In this document: positions 1 through 11,900 of the stretch, piece by piece | How the letters are laid out: each line of letters begins with the position of its first letter | Numbering within the stretch: position 1 is the first letter of the stretch | Assembly: GCA_932521035.1 (NCBI GenBank) | Contig: OW051496.1 | Coordinates: 2,666,001-2,730,000, forward strand | Length of the DNA: 64,000 nt | DNA from: Oscheius dolichura | Taxonomy: Eukaryota; Nematoda; Chromadorea; Rhabditida; Rhabditidae | Reading direction: 5' to 3' | Made by a program: the position numbers and the translations under genes | The notes under the pieces: model-generated | The model's input: the letters and a program-made list of their open reading frames with translations, nothing else | What the model was told of the DNA's origin: nothing | The model's database searches: none

Positions 1-1784
1 CATCATTTTCTCTCACAAATCACGCTGAAATGAGTTCATTAGTGAGCCAATTACTCGTCGTCATCGAGATCAAAAGTGGAAGGATTGAATCCAATCTTTT
101 GAGCTTTTCATGCTCGGAAATGTTTTGCCGTTCTTATTTCTTAGAAAGGAGGAAAACAAATTCAATAAGTAACCAAAGTCTTTCCAAAAAATGGAAATTG
201 TGTCTAATTTGCGGTGTTTAGTTGTTAAAAAATGTCAATTGGTGGCTTATTTTCATCCCAAAGGAAATGTGAATTTCCTGTTTGGGAGAGGGTGGAAGGC
301 TAGAGAAGAAATACGGATAAAACTAGTCATTTCTGGACTATTTTTCGGTGTTTTAGGGTCCGGATAAAAGGAAGATATTTGTTCTTTTGACCATTCGACA
401 ACGGATAAATTGATTCAAACTCCATCACAGTTTTTTGTGGTTCATGATGCGGATAAAGAAAGCCAACGGTAACTTGTGTAATCTTTATCCTCTTTCCAGC
501 AGCATTTCATGATAGCCAGTTCAGTGGAATTATTAATTTCGGGGACCCTCTCATTTTCTAAAATTTCCCACAGAAAACTGGATGATATTGTCTTGAACAG
601 TAAAAACGGTTTCTTATAACCTGCAACTGTAGCGCAAAAGAGAAAGAGCTAATTTCATCGCGGGGGAAATCACATAAAAAGGGAGCCAATTGGTAAGCCA
701 ATTTCCTCTAGTCATCACGAGACGAGAGAGGGGAGCGGGAGAAGGACAGAAGCTTAATTGTGTGATGACAATTGAATACTGATTATACATGCCTCAATGG
801 AAGGAAAGGAATGGGGAGGGAAGAGAAAACAACGAGGCACACGATACGATATGACTGAATCCAAATGAACGGATTTGTTTTTTATTAGAATTGTGAAGAA
901 TAGAAAAATCTATAGGATTTGTACGATCACAATGGAAAAAGCAGGCCAAAACAGTCCAAATCAGTCTACAATTTATCGATGGATAGATCAATTTAACTTT
1001 TTTATCCGTACAATAAAGCATAAAAAATCTATGAGAAAGCCCATTCATCAAAAAGACAAAAGTCGATGAGAAACCCCGTTGTTTTTGGACTACTACCGGG
1101 GTAGAACCTCGACGAGAGGAGGGAAAGCATGGGGATTACCGATAATGGGAAAAATAAGAAAAGGCGGCCCGCGAGGGGAACAAGTTGCATGGCAACCGGC
1201 AAGTGAGCTAGAACAGGAGCTGTCGGCGAACTGTGGTTCTAATCAACGGACTATTTCTGGGAAAGGAAATTAGTCTCTATTCAGGGGAGCAAAAATGACC
1301 GAAATGCTTCTTTTCAAGAGCTAATGACAACTTTTTTCGATATAGCGCCTCTTCCTACAGTATCCAACGGGGAAATTGACCATTTTACAGTAACCATGTG
1401 AAGATATATACTGGTTTCCAGTCAAGGTTTACATAAGATCCCTGAAACCTCTAATAATGTCGTTTTTGTACATCTATAAGTAAATTTGACTACAGTACAT
1501 TCTATGGTGTAGTCCGTTTCCAACGGAAACGATTTTCCACCGGGGGCCATTTGGCAGTTTGGAGAACAAAAGCATCCGAATTTCAAACCAGGCAACTTTT
1601 GCTCGTCATGTTCTCAAATGGTCCCCGTTGGAAACGCACTATAACACGACTGGCAGCACGTTTGCTACAGGGGGAAATTGGATATTTTTACAGCAACAAA
1701 AAATTTCAATCACTATTGAAAAGTGATCAATTGAAAACTCAATCAAGGGTTACATAAGATTTCTAAAACTTCTAATAATCACTA
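1..1784. other. Gene-free stretch with repeats
   Basis: No reading frame here resembles a known protein, and none joins across plausible splice sites. The sequence is AT-rich with short simple runs. It carries an inverted repeat near 1515-1645 and grades into the repeat block that surrounds the first kelch gene. I see no promoter, RNA gene or coding exon that can be defended. Confidence 0.5.
1515..1645. repeat. Dispersed repeat with inverted ends
   Basis: The left end contains GTTTCCAACGGAAACG and GGGGGCCATTTGG. The right end contains the reverse pattern, AAATGGTCCCCGTTGGAAAC. The core between them (TTTGGAGAACAAAAG, then AGGCAACTTTTGCT) recurs at about 53205-53300 inside an intron of the fatty-acid transport gene. 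This is therefore a dispersed element, probably a short non-autonomous DNA transposon. No coding capacity is seen. Confidence 0.5.
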
Positions 1785-2355
1785 TTTTAAAAAGAGAAAC
1801 TCAAGAAAGCCTGTGGTTTGACAGGAGTGGACAAAAAGAGGGGAATAATGGGGAAAGGGGAGGAATGTGCAAAAAGAGGGCGATAATTTGAAGAATCAAA
1901 CCACTGCACTTTTTAAGAAAACGGTTGAATCACCCGCCCGCTCCCTTTTATTTTGTGGTCCAGTGTTATTTGGGATTGACGTCTTGCCTTCCACCAATTT
2001 ACCCATCCATTCAAACCTCATACACGATCCATATGCCATCTGTCTCAATTTTAAAAGAAACGCAGTTTTAGTCCTTTTTTGGAGGGGGACACCTTCCGCC
2101 CTATACTTCATTGATATCTGTCTACACTCTCCCGTCCCTTTCCAATAGTTGAAACCTAAAATACCTACGAATTTTTGTGGACGTTTATCCATTTTAGAGG
2201 AAGGTTATCTGCACAACAATCGCCGTATGAAAAGGCACTTGAACCAAAACATAAAAAAGTGCAGTGGTTTGATTCTTCAAATTATCGCCCTCTTTTTGTA
2301 CATTCTTGTCAAATCACAAGGTTTCTTTGAGTTTTCTCTTTTTAAGATAGTGATT
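1785..2355. repeat. Inverted-repeat element upstream of kelch gene 1
   Basis: Bases 1785-1920 and 2250-2355 are imperfect reverse complements. Both hold, in opposite orientation, GTGCAGTGGTTTGATTCTTC, then AATTATCGCCCTCTTTTTG, and the stretch around GAGTTTTCTCTTTTTAA. The arms of 100-135 bases enclose about 330 unique bases without a convincing gene. The layout fits a foldback or MITE-like element. Part of the right arm recurs as a direct copy downstream of the kelch gene at about 4011-4135. Confidence 0.6.
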
Positions 2356-2421
2356 GTCCTCTTTTTGTCTATTCGTTTACGAATTCCAATATATTCTATT
2401 CTCAAATTTTATAGCCTATAA
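2262..2421 (+). repeat. Direct repeat, upstream copy (flanks kelch gene 1)
   Basis: This stretch (GTCAAATCACAAGGTTTC through the text ending near ATAGCCTATAAC) is repeated almost unchanged at about 4011-4135, after the kelch gene, in the same orientation. The gene at 2586-3845 therefore sits between two direct copies. The arrangement could come from insertion of the gene into the repeat, or from independent insertion of two repeat copies. Confidence 0.6.
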
Positions 2422-2585
2422 CAAACAAAAAATTATAATAGCCACACACTGGCAAACGCGACAGCTGCAGCAATTTCCGTTTCTTATCAAAGTCTCCCTT
2501 ATCAAGGACTGTCCCTGCCTCTTCCCTGGTTCAAATCGACTTTTCCCATTTCTCAATCTTTCCATAAACTATTTCAGCTACTCTA

Positions 2586-3845
2586 ATGGCAACTAATCCT
2601 TCTGACGCGAATACCCACGCGGTGATTGTGGACCTAATAGGAAGAATGTGCAGGCTGGAGGCGGAAAATAGAGAATTGAAGGGGAAAATGGAGCAGAACT
2701 CGGGTAGAAACGGTATGTTGGGGGGAGATAATGAGCTGTATTTTTAGAGGGGAATGGTCCGAATTGGACTGGAGCGATAGACAACCTGGAAGAAAAAAGA
2801 CAATTGATCCCAGGACAAGTGGATAAGGGAACGGTGGGGTATTGGGGAAGAGAATAATTAACATTCTTTTAGATTTTAGTCCTTGGAGGAATAGAAGGTG
2901 GTAATTGGAGTGATGAAATGGTCATTTTGAAACAAGACAGATGGATCAAATTGGCATTGAAATTACCGAGAAAACTTCGTGCCGGAGGTGCAGTATATCT
3001 GGATGGAGAGATCTATATATTCGGTGGTTGGAAGGATAAAGAATTATACAAATTGGATAACAAAACATTGAAATGGATACGATTGGCAGATATGAATGAG
3101 GGGCGACAGTGTATTAATAATAGTAGTGTGGAATGGAATGGATCCATCTGGGTGTTTGGAGGAATGGGCTTGAAAAGTGTGGAAAGATATGATCCGAAGG
3201 AGAACAAATGGATTAACATGCCGTGAGTTGAATACTTTCCCCCTTTTTTCTCTTCTGTTCGGTTTCCAACGGCCGCTTCGTCTCTCAAACGAGATGATAC
3301 AACATCTGAGACAAGGCTCAATCAGGGCTAATCAATATTTTAGGGACATGAAATATTCGCGACGGGAAGCAGCTGCAGCAGTTCATAATGGCAAATTCAT
3401 TGTCTGTGGTGGATTGGATTATTCGAATCTTTTGAAAAGTGTGGAATGTTTCGACCCGGAGAGTGGTGTCTGGACGGAGCTGAATGATATGCCCACACCT
3501 CTTTATCGTCATTCTCTCGTTTCTTATGGAAATAATCTGATTTTAATGGGAGGTATTGGTGGAGAGATATTCAATACTGTACTGGAAGTGAGTAATCTAG
3601 AAGGAAAAGGAACATGGAAACAACTGCCGCCAATGAAACAACCTCGATTTGCCTTTTCTGCAGCAGTCCTTGACAATGAGATTTTTGTAATTGGAGGATG
3701 GAATGGCACAAAACTCGGTAAAACTGAAATATTTAATGGAAAAAGCTGGAGAGAGGGTCCCCAGCTTCCCAATGTGTGCCACTTTATGTCTTCAATTGTT
3801 ATTCCCCGCCATTTGGCCGATATCCTTTCTAATTCCACAGAGTAA
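2586..3845 (+). CDS. Kelch-repeat protein (kelch gene 1)
   Basis: Four exons (2586-2712, 2748-2833, 2873-3222, 3344-3845) give 354 residues in a consistent frame. An N-terminal stretch of about 70 polar residues, part of it probably coiled coil, is followed by about six kelch units. Each unit shows the family signature of a Gly-Gly pair, then Tyr or Phe, then Trp, for example AVYLDGEIYIFGGW, WNGSIWVFGG, NGKFIVCGG and LDNEIFVIGGW. Kelch units build a beta-propeller that binds partner proteins. No BTB or BACK domain is visible, so this is not a standard Cullin-3 adaptor. The start is the first ATG after the repeat block, and the same ATNPS start is conserved in the paralog at 60785. An AATAAA signal lies at 3860-3865, just after the stop. 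Exact function is unknown. Confidence 0.85.
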
Positions 3846-4010
3846 TCCCCTATTAAACAAATAAATCTTTCCCTCCCTTTAAAGTATTCTTATTCAAGAA
3901 GATTCATTTCAAAAATTGTTGAAAATGTGGTGTTTTGTGTTTTTTGATCCTTTTAAAGCATCTAAAGCTACACAACCGCAGCAGAAGCGTTGTCGTTGTA
4001 CATTTTACAT

Positions 4011-4135
4011 TGTCCACTCCTGTCAAACCACAAGGTTTCTTTGAGTTTTCTCTTTTTAAAATAGTGATTGTCCTCTTTTTGTCAATTCGTTCACGAATTT
4101 CAATATATTTTATTCCCAAATTTTATGGCCTATAA
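4011..4135 (+). repeat. Direct repeat, downstream copy
   Basis: This is the second copy of the element seen at 2262-2421, in the same orientation. It holds the blocks CCACAAGGTTTCTTTGAG and TTGTCCTCTTTTTGTC, and a tail ending in GGCCTATAAC. It starts about 165 bases after the kelch stop codon. Confidence 0.6.
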
Positions 4136-4439
4136 CTTATAGGAGCTTCTGTACAAAAAGAGAGACGAGACAAAACAAAAAAAAACTTCAGCGCAAGGTG
4201 CCACCAATGGTTCCCACAAGAGTTGGGCGGAATTCCAGGTCCGGTTCTGGCACCGGCAGTAGTCTCCCCTGTTTTGATTTCGGTATCAGAATTATTTTTC
4301 TAAGAAATTCCGGCTCCAGAAGTTAAAAAAGTAAAAAAAAAATTTTTGGCGCTCCATCCCCTACAACCCGTCATGAAAAAAAAACATTAGGGTTCTCTTC
4401 TGGTATTTTATTTAAAAAAAGAGTCAGGCTCAAAAGACA

Positions 4440-5110
4440 AAGCAAGCGAAATTGACCGGATGTGGGATGGAGCTGCAGACCTCAGCAGTGGGATCCCACC
4501 ACGAACGGGTCACGCAGCGAAAACCTTTTGGAATGGTATAAAAATGCTAAAGGGGCAAAGCAAAAAATATTGGCCGAAGGGGGAACCGAACCCTCTACCT
4601 TCCGATTGGGATCCCACCACGAACGGGTCCCGCAACGAAAAACACTTGAAAAATATTTTGGAAGTTTCCAGGACCTCAAAACAAAAAAGCAAAAAGAGTT
4701 ACCCCCAGTGGGGATCGAACTCCCGACCTCTCGAATGATAATCCCGGCCTCTTAGCCACCACACCACAAAAATCGGACGCACGGCGGACGGCGGACATTT
4801 TACAAAACTTGTTGTGCTCGTCCTGGTTTTATTTTATGCACTACACCCCTGAAAATTTGGGGATAGGGATAATCGACCACCCTCAAAATTATGGTCAAAA
4901 AAGATTTTCACGAAACCTCAAGTGAAAACCTCTGCGTCAAAGTTATCTTCCGGGAGTCTGCCGTCCCCCCAAAGTCAAACCACGCACCGCGCGATCTTAT
5001 TATTTGTCCTTGCCTCCTTGTCAAGTAAATTTGAACACAGCTCATTTCTAGAGGATATTCCACAGCAAAATGACTGGGAACACCTTCGCTACAGGGCCCT
5101 TTTGGTAAAA
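4440..5110 (-). mobile_element. tRNA-derived SINE-like element (copy A)
   Basis: On the minus strand, two tRNA-like internal promoters are seen. One has an A-box-like GTGGTGGCTAAGAGG followed by the B-box GAGTTCGATCCCC (about 4700-4770). The other has only a B-box-like GGGTTCGGTTCCCCC (about 4580-4600). Between them lies GAGGTCCTGG, then CGTTGCGGGACCCGTTCG. The same block order recurs on the plus strand at 20420-20720. A further segment at 5030-5100 (around TAGAAATGAGCTGTGTTCAA) also matches there. Two dispersed copies with Pol III boxes fit a SINE. No intact tRNA cloverleaf could be folded. Ends are approximate. Confidence 0.55.
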
Positions 5111-5390
5111 ATTGAATATTTTTACAATAATCCTGGATCAAAAAGAGGAAAATACCGGACAAAACTCCTAAAAAAGCATTGAAGCAGTGTCAACTAGCAG
5201 TCTATTGAAGATTGTTTCAATTAGACTATACATAAGATTCCTGAAACATCATGCCGCAGAAGATTGTATAGAATTCATTACAGTGGACTTCCAATGGATA
5301 TCTCATTGCTCCTCTCCGTTACAGGGCCCTTTTGGGGAAAAATGAAATACTTTTACAGTAACCTTGGATCAAAAAAGAAGGAATACTGAA
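5088..5390 (+). repeat. Two direct copies of a CAGGGCCCTTTTGG repeat
   Basis: Copies at about 5088-5155 and 5314-5390 share ACAGGGCCCTTTTGG, then an AATGAAATA-like stretch, TTTTTACA and CTTGGATCAAAAA. Related sequence is seen near 1665-1700 and 21840-21900. It is a short dispersed non-coding repeat. Confidence 0.5.
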
Positions 5391-7149
5391 AGATTGGGAA
5401 AGTTATCAGTATCCAAATGGGAGAATTCTTTTATGATATGTCCGAAACGGTGAAGAGAGGAGAAAGAAAGCGAGTGAATATGAGTGGTGTGCCGAAATTG
5501 ACATAGTCACCGCCGGGAGGAGAGTGGTGGTCTTCCATTTTGGGGGTCACCCCCACCACCCTGTTGCGTGTGTGAAAAGGGGCAACAATGCGTCCTCTCC
5601 ATACTTCCCGCCCCGGCCGGAGTCCAGCTTATAAACTCTCCTTTTGAAAAAGAGAAACTCCTGCTGGAATGGAATGCGACGGGCATCAATCTGCACAGTG
5701 GGAGGTGTCACGTTTACCCTCCTTTTTAAAGGAATGTTCCATTTTGAGGGGAAGGGAAGGGGAGAGGGGGGTAATCATCACTCAGTTGTGAGAACATTAT
5801 TGAACGGTGGCCTTGGTTCGAATTCCTCTTTTTTGTCGACGAGGACGGGGAAGAAAAGTGGTCGACGAGACGGGACAGAGAGAGAGGGTCAACGAGGTGA
5901 CGGAACATTACTGGACTGGATGAGAAAGGCCAGGAAAACGAAGAGAAGTGAGCAAAGCTGACAAGTTGACTAATATTGGGATAGTGGAACATAGCTGGAG
6001 ATAAAATACAGTAGAAATTTGCATGGAGGACAATCGAGTAATGGTAAAGAAGATCTAAGATTTTATGGCACTTATGAAGCGAAAATTATAATAATACGCT
6101 GTTCTACCAAACTGATGGATGCTTGTCGGCTGTCGCTCTCTTCCAGTATATTTCTACGGGTTATCCTCTATTGACAAGTGATCACAATCCTTCTGTTTGC
6201 CTTTTTGCCAGAGAATAATTTGGGAGATAGACAAAAAGAACGAAGAAATTGAACTGAGTCAATGAGTCGACTAATATTTGGATAGTGAAACATAGCTGGA
6301 ACTAAAATACAGTAGACCATAAACAATAAAGCAAATCGGTTACCATTTAGTCAAATTAGAAATTTAACGGTAGCCGTCCAAATCAGCCAATTCTAGTAAT
6401 ATAATCTTTTACATTTTATTACGGATGTGAAACAAAAGCCTCACGGAAAAATATACTACATAAAAATTTATGTTTTTTAGTGTTTTTGTGAGAAAATAAA
6501 AGCCGGAATGGGGCGGGTAAGGGTAATGGAGTGAAACGAAAAGAATAAATCATTTTTGAGGAAGGAGCATAACATACGGGGGATTGTTTCATTACAGTTA
6601 TAAAAACTTCCATTCTTGGTTTACAACTGATCGAAGACGAGTCGAGAACTGGAAGAATACAATAGGTTACCGTGTTAGAAAATACGACCAGAAAAGGCCA
6701 AAAGTCAGGCAGTTCATAGCATAGACGAACACAGGAATAATAACAAGAGACAACTAATTTCTACTTTCTCGTAATCGTTATGAAACAAGGAATATAATTT
6801 TTGAAGAAGGAACGCAACATAGAAAAAAAAGATTGTTTCGTTGTTTCCATAAAATAAGGCTCGTTATCGGCTATCAATAATTCGCAACTACGTGTAGCCG
6901 GTAAAACGAGACGTTCTTCTCTTGTCTATAGTTTACAAACGCCGTCTCTCCCACGACAAAAAATGGATAGACTCGAATATAATGTGAGAAGGAGCGGCGG
7001 CGCTGGGCTATGAAATGACCATCTGCCAATAGAGACAGACAGCCGCAATGCTCAGCTGGCCATCATTCTTCTGACAGATGGTCATCTAGGGAAGGAGAGG
7101 AACTATAAGAGGAGAGATGAAACGATTTACTGTATTTTCACATTTCTTG
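5391..7149. other. Gene-free stretch with small direct repeats and one hairpin
   Basis: No gene is recognised. A 60-base direct repeat sits at about 5959-6020 and 6256-6320 (TTGGGATAGTGGAACATAGC against TTTGGATAGTGAAACATAGC). A second pair lies at about 6540-6605 and 6785-6850 (both contain ATTTTTGA, GAAGGA and GATTGTTTC). A small hairpin is formed by ATGACCATCTG near 7015 and CAGATGGTCAT near 7075. Open frames here have no domain signature. Confidence 0.45.
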
Positions 7150-7375
7150 TTACATGACACATGGGCAAAACGCCCAATATTGGGCGCGCCCTTTTTTTTT
7201 GGGCGTAGACGGAAGTGTCGGGTGTTGGTGTCTGTATCCCGGTTATTTCTTGGCCGATTTCTAAAATTCAATAACCTAGTTGGAGAGCACGTCAAGACGA
7301 TTCTAACGAACCTAGTCACATCTCAACCGCCTCGGCAAAAAAGCAGTAGCCCCACAAACCTTGAGAGAGAGGGCG
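7150..7375 (+). mobile_element. Dispersed GGGCAAAACGCCCA repeat, copy 1
   Basis: The unit starts ACATGGGCAAAACGCCCAAT, passes through GGGCGCGCCC, GGCGTAGACGGAAGTGTCGG, TGGCCGATTT and CAAGACGATTCTAACGA, and ends near AGTAGCCCCACAAACC. Three further copies lie at 46631-46850, 55521-55730 and 56510-56885. The head is a near-palindrome. No protein coding is apparent, so it is probably a non-autonomous element. Confidence 0.6.
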
Positions 7376-7498
7376 TTTACCCATATATGGTAGATTATGA
7401 TGAATTCTGCCTGAAAATAAGTTCGTTGTCCTACCGATTAGGCTTGAAAAACAGAAAATCTTTATTATAAGCCGGTAAAGCAGAAAAAATATAGGAAT

Positions 7499-7988
7499 TT
7501 AGCATTTTTCGGGTGTTTGTACAGGTACCTGTTCATTTGGCTCCAGCTCAATGCCACGGAGGGGCTTCCACTCTACCCCGTCGCTTTCCGTCTCTGGATA
7601 TTCTCTCGTCGGTTGTAGATATTCCGGCGGGGTTGGGCCGAGACTTTTCCAGAAGAACAACGAGACGTAGAGATATTTCCGGCAGAGAATGGAATCTGTC
7701 TCCATCCGCAGGGCGAAGAGGCCCCTCTTCCCGCTGCGACTGGTCAGATCCATATTCGACGTCGAGATCCACTGAAACCTCCCCATTTCCCTCTTTTTCT
7801 ATCGTATACTTGATGATGCTCGGAGAATCGTCCAAAAAAGGCCTGGAATGGCTCGGGGAATTTATGAGTATGGAAGAAGGGATGCGTCTCCAGGCCCTCG
7901 TAGGGTGTCCCCTTCAAGGCGCGACGGAGCATGACATACGGATCCAGGAAGCGGACATCTTCCTGCCACCAGTCCGCAAGAGTAGAGT
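7499..7988 (-). CDS. 3' exons of a gene of unknown family (copy 1)
   Basis: Two exons are supported: 7988-7811, ending at a GTATAC donor, and 7771-7499, starting after GGTTTCAG. They encode segments such as LKGTPYEGLETHPFF and, across the splice, QWISTSNMDL, ALRMETD and KYLYVSLFFWK. The gene at about 32674-33145 encodes the same block order (LKGTPYEGQ, QWISTSNLPL, AVRMETD, LYVSLYYWK), with the intron at the same Gln-Trp boundary and in the same phase. Conservation between two loci supports real coding. An acceptor ATTTTTAG precedes the first exon, so upstream exons must exist, but I could not place them between 8000 and 8964. I do not recognise the family. Confidence 0.6.
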
Positions 7989-8964
7989 CTAAAAATTTTA
8001 GAGAAAATCTAGTTGAATTAGAAAGGACGACTAGTGAATAGTTTACATAGTAGCAGAACCTTCGTATTGATGATTTACTCCGTATTTTCAATATTTTCAA
8101 TAAAAGGAATGAGCAAAACGTAAAAGAACACCGGAAGATTGAACCATTTCATTGAGAACTCCTTCCTTCAGCGCATACCTTGGGAACGCCGAATTCGACT
8201 TTAGGAAAGCTCTAAAAGTCTTGCAGAGTATTTCTGATGCTTATTTCGGCAGAGTGAATTGTACTTCCCTATAATTACATCAAAACACAACCATGTCTGT
8301 TCTAGAAAAGCCACAACTTCAAGAATAATTTCTCGACGAATATTTACAAATTGAAAATGCCACGATCTTCCTTATAAAAGCAACAGGTAAAGCATAGGCG
8401 AACATAAAAAAGTTGGGTCTTTTGGACATTTGCTAATTTTCTGCATTTTGGAGATCAATCAGATTTTGTGCACAGGAATAGTCGACTATTCAATGAAAGC
8501 AGTGAGTAAAACGTAGTGATGAAGAGTTTTGTGGGCTTTGCTTGAAATGACCCGACTCCCTCCATTTTGGAGGTTCAATCACAAACATTGAAAACTCTAA
8601 ATATTTCGAGGATCCCATAAAAGTTTCCTGTTTCTCATTTCTTCACTGGCATCAACAGCTTCGCTACCGCAAATTACGGTCTGTAATTCTTCTAGCCAAA
8701 TTTCTGAAGAACAGATGAAGGTTGAACTTCATTCTTATACGAAATAGTTTATGAATTGGCACAAAAACATAATAATAATAATAATAAGAGAATTATTTAG
8801 TGTTTCTGAATTTCTTGGCACATTTTCGAGTGACTAGTAATATATGAAGAGAAGAGGGAGGGAATTTGGCTATTCTCGGGGCGGGAAGGGGGCAATTTGG
8901 CATTTTTTGGGTCTCACCACGGAGAAATATGAACAATTCAGGGGGGTATACGGTAAGATTATTG
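7989..8964. other. Interval between the unknown gene and the stomatin gene
   Basis: This stretch of about 1 kb lies between two minus-strand genes. It probably holds the stomatin 3' UTR and missing 5' exons of the unknown gene, but no exon could be assigned. An (AAT)n run occurs near 8770-8787. Confidence 0.35.
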
Positions 8965-11900
8965 CTAGTTATCCTTTTTCATGAAAGCTCCAAACATCTC
9001 GACGGGAACCGGGAAGACGATCGTCGAATTGTGCTCCGCTCTGAAAATTTTTCGGTTTTATGGGGGACATAAGATCTTAGCACCGGTATTTTTCATTACT
9101 AACATATCAAAAACTGAAAATAAAGAGAGATACGTACGCAATGCTGTTGAGAGCCTGCAAGTGTCGGAGCTGAAGTGCCACCGGATTGGCCTGGATGACG
9201 TCAGCGGCTTCTTTCAAAGCGCGGGAGGCCTTCTGCTCTCCCTCGGCCGCGACGACCTTGGCTCGGGCTTCGCGAGCCGCCTCGGCCTCGGCTGCCATGG
9301 CTCGGGTCAGCTGCTGCGGCAGACGGATGTCCTTCACCTCGACACGCTCTACCTGAAACAACCGGATAAGGTGAAACTAACAACAGACTCGAGACAATGA
9401 TCAGCAGTGAAACCCCGGAGTTTTAATTATTCGCCGGAACATGGAATTTTCGAACTCTCTAGACTCTTTCAACCCTTTTCTGCAATCTTTCAAGCAGCGA
9501 CTTTGTTTTCGTAAACAAATCTATAGTGCCTGAAGAAATTTGTAGATTGAATAAAACCAACAAAATCAGTACAATCTCATTTCCAGTGATATTCAGAAAT
9601 TTCGTGGAGACAATCCAAAAAGGGAAATTGGACCGCTAATAATTTATAGCCGAAGCATAAAGATTTCAAACGAATTCCAATATTTTACTGTCCTCATCTT
9701 ATGTTATCTTGATACGATCTGTACATTTTTTAGACTATTTGCAAATCAAAATGATACCAAAGTATTCTAGGGAATTTGAAGGCGGAATGAAACAAGATCG
9801 GCCACCAGGAGATGTGCAATTGTTGAACGAATGACGACTGTTTCAGACTTGTTTGTCAAATTGACAATTGCCGATATCAACCCATTGTAAGATGCAAAAG
9901 TTGCCGCGTTTATTTAATCAACAAAGCATAAAAGTTTCCATTTTATGAACTCTGTCTCGTCTCATTTTTCATTTCAGAGCAAAATGACTCCGATATTCGC
10001 GAATCTGCCTTTTGTAGAATAAAAGTAAAGGCATCCGTGTTGCAGATCAATGGTAACGCATAATTTCTCGAATTAGTAAGTAGATGTGTGAATGAAGATC
10101 ATTCAATGAACTAAGATTAGAAAAGACACTGGTTTTAATTTCCAATCGAAGCATAAAATTCACATGTATGGCTCATTCATTTTCAATTTTTTTGTCCCCA
10201 TTTCAACTCTCATTACAGTATTGTTTTTTCGAAAACTGCTCGAACAGTGCAACAATTCCGTTTCTAAACTTTCTACCATGTCTAGATAGCATGAAACCTA
10301 ATTTTTGTAGTCATTCCTCACCTTGACTCCCCAATGTTCCGTTCCCTCGTCGAGAATCGTCTCACAAAGTTGGGCAATGGCTTCTCGTTCCGTCAGCATT
10401 TCTGTTAGAGTCTTCATACCTAAAATACGGATAATTAGCTATTTTCTCTCGAAATTAGATCAAATTTTCCATGTTTTGCCAGTTCATAAAACGGTTCAAC
10501 CAAAATGGGATTGCAATGATTGACGGCATTTCCGCTATTCAAATTATGTGAATATCCCCATTTTCCTCCTTTCCCCTCCAGTTCAAATGCTCTTTTTCCC
10601 CTTTCGATGTCACTCAAATTGAGCGCTTACCCGGGGGAATTCCATTGTCAATTCGTATAAAAGGACTCCCAGTCGCGAATTTTTAGATTTCGGGTTGACT
10701 ACGAAAGGCCGGATAAGGAAATATTACACTAGACAGTCGGCTAAATAAGTCAACAAGTGGAATATTCGTGGCATTCGTCAAAAATTTCATGAAGAGCGTC
10801 ATTCGGAATAGGGAAACTGACTCATTTTGATGAAAGTTTCTTTTGTTTTACTCATAGAATGTAGGGTAAGCGAGCAGATTGGTCATCAATTCTAGAAACT
10901 GGGAAAGCATAGAGCATAGACCAAAAAGAAAAAGTGGGACGAAATAGCGGCGATTACTGTAATTTGTAGGTTTCGGGTTGCCTATGAAAGGGAAATGAGA
11001 GAAACGATTGGATTATATGGAACTACGACTTCAATGTTATACTACTACTAATCCTGGAAGATTTGTTTGTTACGATATTTGGACAACTAATAACGCAACA
11101 AAATTTTTTGAATTTTCTATATTTTGCCTGTTTTACTAATAGTTTGAGTGTGTGTTTCGTCTTGTTGGTTGTTGTAAATATCCTGCAAATCAAAAACTAA
11201 CCGAGAGCATTTCTCAACGTGGTCTGAGCCAGCAGTTTCGTCGAATAGATGGCATCGTCGACATTATTGACCGAGGCGATCGGGTCAGAGGTACGGAAAT
11301 AGACGACAGCATCCACGGAGACCGTCACCGAATCTTTCGAGAGAATTTCTTGAGGTGGAACAGCGTAGGAGACCACCCTAAACATCGATTTTCTCCTTTT
11401 TAAACAAGGAAAAACAAACCTGAGATCTATTTTCCTATAGGTATCGATACAGGGGATGACGAAGATCATTCCCGGGCCGCGGGCACCGCCGAAGACGAGT
11501 CGACCGATCCGGAAGATGACCACTCTCTCGTATTCTTTGATGACCTGGAAGAGACATTATTTAGGAAGGAGGAGATTTCACTATTTTTATAAAACCATTC
11601 TTATCTTTAGTTGTAGATGTTCAGAAGGTAGGAAAAGTTTCACTAGTTGTTCTTAATATTCTTGTAACCTTCGCAGACGATTTCGTCTGTTTTATGTCTT
11701 CAAAATGTAACAAAACAACGCCGTTTGTACCACAAATGGAAATAATTGAACGCCGGTGCCCGGGGGAGATGTCCTATTAGGATTTTTAGTAGATGCGTAG
11801 GTGCCGCAGATCTCACGCTTTCACGTTTTATAAATACTTAGCGAAAAAATCATTTCATTCTTATATTTTTCCGGCATAGAGCAGCTCGTTAGCTACAATT

